Part shown: positions 60,940 through 64,000 of the stretch, piece after piece
How the letters are laid out: every line of letters starts with the position of its first letter
Position numbering within the stretch: position 1 is the first letter of the stretch
Source: Micromonospora parva
GTDB taxonomy: Bacteria; Actinomycetota; Actinomycetes; Mycobacteriales; Micromonosporaceae
NCBI RefSeq assembly: GCF_000718515.1
Contig: NZ_JNZS01000014.1
Span: 62,001 to 126,000, forward strand
Direction of reading: 5' to 3'
DNA length: 64,000 nucleotides
Position numbers and translations under genes: made by a program
The notes under the pieces: model-generated
Seen by the model: only the letters and a program-made list of their open reading frames with translations
Told to the model about the DNA's origin: nothing
Databases searched by the model: none

Positions 60940-61648
60940 GAGTCTGCGCATCGTCTGGATCTACCCCGACCTGCTCTCCACCTACGGAGACCGGGGCAAC
61001 GCCCTGATCCTCGCCCGTCGGGCCCGTCAGCGCGGGATGCCGGTCGAGGTGCTGGAGGTCCGCTCGGATGAGCGGCTGCCCGCGACCGCCGACATCTACC
61101 TGGTCGGCGGCGGCGAGGACGGCCCGCAGGCGCTGGGCGCCCAGCGGCTGCTCGCCGACGGCGGCCTGCACCGCGCTGTCGCCCAGGGCTCGGTCGTGTT
61201 CGGCGTCTGCGCCGGCTACCAACTGCTCGGCACGTCGTTTTTCGCCAAGGGCGTGCAGTGCCGCGGGCTGGAGCTGCTCGACCTGCAGTCCGACCGGGGT
61301 GAGACCCGGGCCGTGGGCGAGCTGGCCGGCGAGATCGACCCCCGGCTGGGCCTGCCCCCGCTCACCGGCTTCGAGAACCACGGCGGTCGCACCCACCTCG
61401 GTCCGGAGGTCTCGCCGTTGGCCCGGGTCACCGCCGGGGTGGGCAACGACGGCGCCACCGAGGGCGCGTGGCGCGGCAAGCTCCTGGGCACCTACTCGCA
61501 CGGCCCGGCGCTGGCTCGCAACCCGGCCCTGGCCGACCTGTTGCTGCGCTGGGCCACCGGGGCGCACCAGCTCCCGCCGTTGGACGACACCTGGTCGGAC
61601 CGGCTCCGCAACGAGCGCCGCTCCGCGGTGGCCGCCGCCCGGGCATGA
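60929..61648 (+). CDS. gatD: Lipid II isoglutaminyl synthase, glutaminase subunit GatD
   Basis: 239 aa class I glutaminase. Nucleophile C94 in GVCAGYQLLG and catalytic H191 in GTYSHGPAL; YPDLLSTYGDRGNALIL is the family start. It supplies ammonia to MurT. GTG start inside the end of murT; its stop overlaps the next gene (ATGA). Confidence 0.95.
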   Translation: MSSESLRIVWIYPDLLSTYGDRGNALILARRARQRGMPVEVLEVRSDERLPATADIYLVGGGEDGPQALGAQRLLADGGLHRAVAQGSVVFGVCAGYQLLGTSFFAKGVQCRGLELLDLQSDRGETRAVGELAGEIDPRLGLPPLTGFENHGGRTHLGPEVSPLARVTAGVGNDGATEGAWRGKLLGTYSHGPALARNPALADLLLRWATGAHQLPPLDDTWSDRLRNERRSAVAAARA

Positions 61649-62328
61649 TCCGCGCCGTCCGGCGGCTGCTCCGGCAGCCGTCGGCCGTCCGGTTCGCCCT
61701 GCTCGTGCTGCTGATCGGCGCCTGCGGGTTACTGCTGCTGCTGGTGCCCCACCCGGATCCGGAGCAGCTGCCGCTGGTCGCCGACCGGCTGGGCGACCTG
61801 GCCCCGGTGGCGGCGATCCTCGGGGGCGCGCTGCTGCTGGTGGCGCTGGTGCCCCGGACCTTCATCACGCTCGCCGCGGGCGCGATCTTCGGCCCCCTGG
61901 AGGGTGCCGGGTACGCACTGGGCGCCGCGCTGCTGGCCGCGGCGATCGGGTTCACCGTCGGCCGGTTGCTCGGTCGGGAGTTCGTCGCCGAACGGGTCCG
62001 CGGTCGACTGGCCCGCCTCGACCGCTGGTTCGCCCGGCAGAGCGTGCTCGGGGTGGTCACCGTCCGGCTGCTGCCGATCGCCGGCTTCGGGCTGGTCAGC
62101 TACGGCTACGGCACGACCGGCGCCCGGGTGCTGCCGTTCCTGGCCGGCAGCGTGATCGCGTCCGCGCCGACAGCCTTCGGCTACGCGGCGATCGGTGCGG
62201 CGGTCAGCTCCCCGGGCGAGGTCAACTGGTACGCCGCCGCCCCGGCCAGCCTGGGCCTGATCGCCAGCCTGGTGCTCATCCACCAGTGGTGGCGCGCCGA
62301 ACGCCGCCGCCGCGCCACCCAACCCTGA
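61645..62328 (+). CDS. VTT (DedA/TVP38) family membrane protein
   Basis: 227 aa. About five membrane segments; the core VALVPRTFITLAAGAIFGPLEGAGYALGAALLAAAIGFTVGRLLGREF and VRLLPIAGFGLVSYGYGTTG is typical of the VTT/SNARE-associated family. DedA-type members recycle undecaprenyl phosphate; this one is closer to TVP38, so that role is only a possibility. Co-transcribed with murT-gatD. Confidence 0.85.
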   Translation: MIRAVRRLLRQPSAVRFALLVLLIGACGLLLLLVPHPDPEQLPLVADRLGDLAPVAAILGGALLLVALVPRTFITLAAGAIFGPLEGAGYALGAALLAAAIGFTVGRLLGREFVAERVRGRLARLDRWFARQSVLGVVTVRLLPIAGFGLVSYGYGTTGARVLPFLAGSVIASAPTAFGYAAIGAAVSSPGEVNWYAAAPASLGLIASLVLIHQWWRAERRRRATQP

Positions 62329-62351
62329 CCCCGCCCCACCCCCAGCCCCGC

Positions 62352-62421
62352 CGATCTTGCAGTTTCTGTCCCGACAAACCGTGCTGCGACGGGCGAAACG
62401 ACATCCGAAAGTGCAAGATCG
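62352..62421. repeat. Palindromic intergenic repeat, copy R3
   Basis: Arms CGATCTTGCAGTTTC and GAAAGTGCAAGATCG pair except at one base. It lies between the convergent VTT gene and leuS. Confidence 0.85.
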
Positions 62422-62487
62422 ACGAGGCCGGGGCGACGATGCCGGGGCGACGCGGGCAGGGCGACGCGGGGCGGGGACGGGTGCGGG

Positions 62488-64000
<1,513 letters not shown>

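Overview
The window is about 72-75% GC, with dense, often 4-bp-overlapping genes and many GTG starts. It carries DivIVA/Wag31, SepF, a PriA-type HisA, a DksA-like zinc-finger protein, MurT/GatD and a DAP-type MurE. These point to a high-GC actinobacterium, most likely Micromonosporaceae (Micromonospora or Salinispora relatives). Family names below are assigned from recognised motifs; no database search was run.

Layout. 1-8.4 kb: the 5' end of lgt, a Nudix gene, and tryptophan genes on the minus strand (trpA, trpB, trpC, a Trp-associated membrane protein, trpE), with hisI next to trpE. HisI is in frame with an N-terminal nucleotidyltransferase-like domain. 8.6-10.8 kb: an ABC-2 exporter with its TetR regulator. 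10.9-15.5 kb: a DUF2470 gene behind an iron box and an asymmetric heterodimeric ABC exporter. 15.7-23.6 kb: accessory genes, namely a TIGR03085 protein, a stand-alone terpene cyclase, an acyl-CoA ligase, LtrA, a divergent MocR/YczE pair and a winged-helix-like protein. 23.6-31.7 kb: histidine genes (hisD-hisC-hisB-small membrane protein-hisH-membrane protein-priA-ridA, then hisF), with an OhrR/Ohr/oxidoreductase block in between. 31.8-38.3 kb: a LON-domain protein, DUF2567, a ParA-like ATPase with a hexapeptide-repeat tail, an anchored protein, rluD-like, lspA and a DksA-like gene. 38.5-59.3 kb, all minus strand: an antiporter, growth genes (DUF167, divIVA, yggT, sepF, yggS) and the division/cell-wall cluster read as mraZ-rsmH-ftsL-ftsI-murE-murF-mraY-ftsW-murG-murC-ftsQ-ftsZ. 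59.7-64 kb: murT-gatD-VTT membrane protein on plus, then the 3' part of leuS on minus.

The genes work together in three main blocks. The trp and his genes make aromatic and imidazole amino acids; PriA can serve both pathways, and no separate trpF is seen here. The dcw cluster makes lipid II and the divisome. MurT/GatD, divergent from mraZ, amidates lipid II.

The most notable non-coding signals are: a three-copy family of ~70-bp palindromes, one of which lies where murD would be expected; a 54-bp repeat that joins genes within operons and supplies both a stop codon and a ribosome-binding site; opposed GTGGAG arrays between mraZ and murT; a perfect 14-bp hairpin in the start of ftsI; and many TAnnnT -10 boxes placed 6-8 nt from start codons, suggesting leaderless transcripts.
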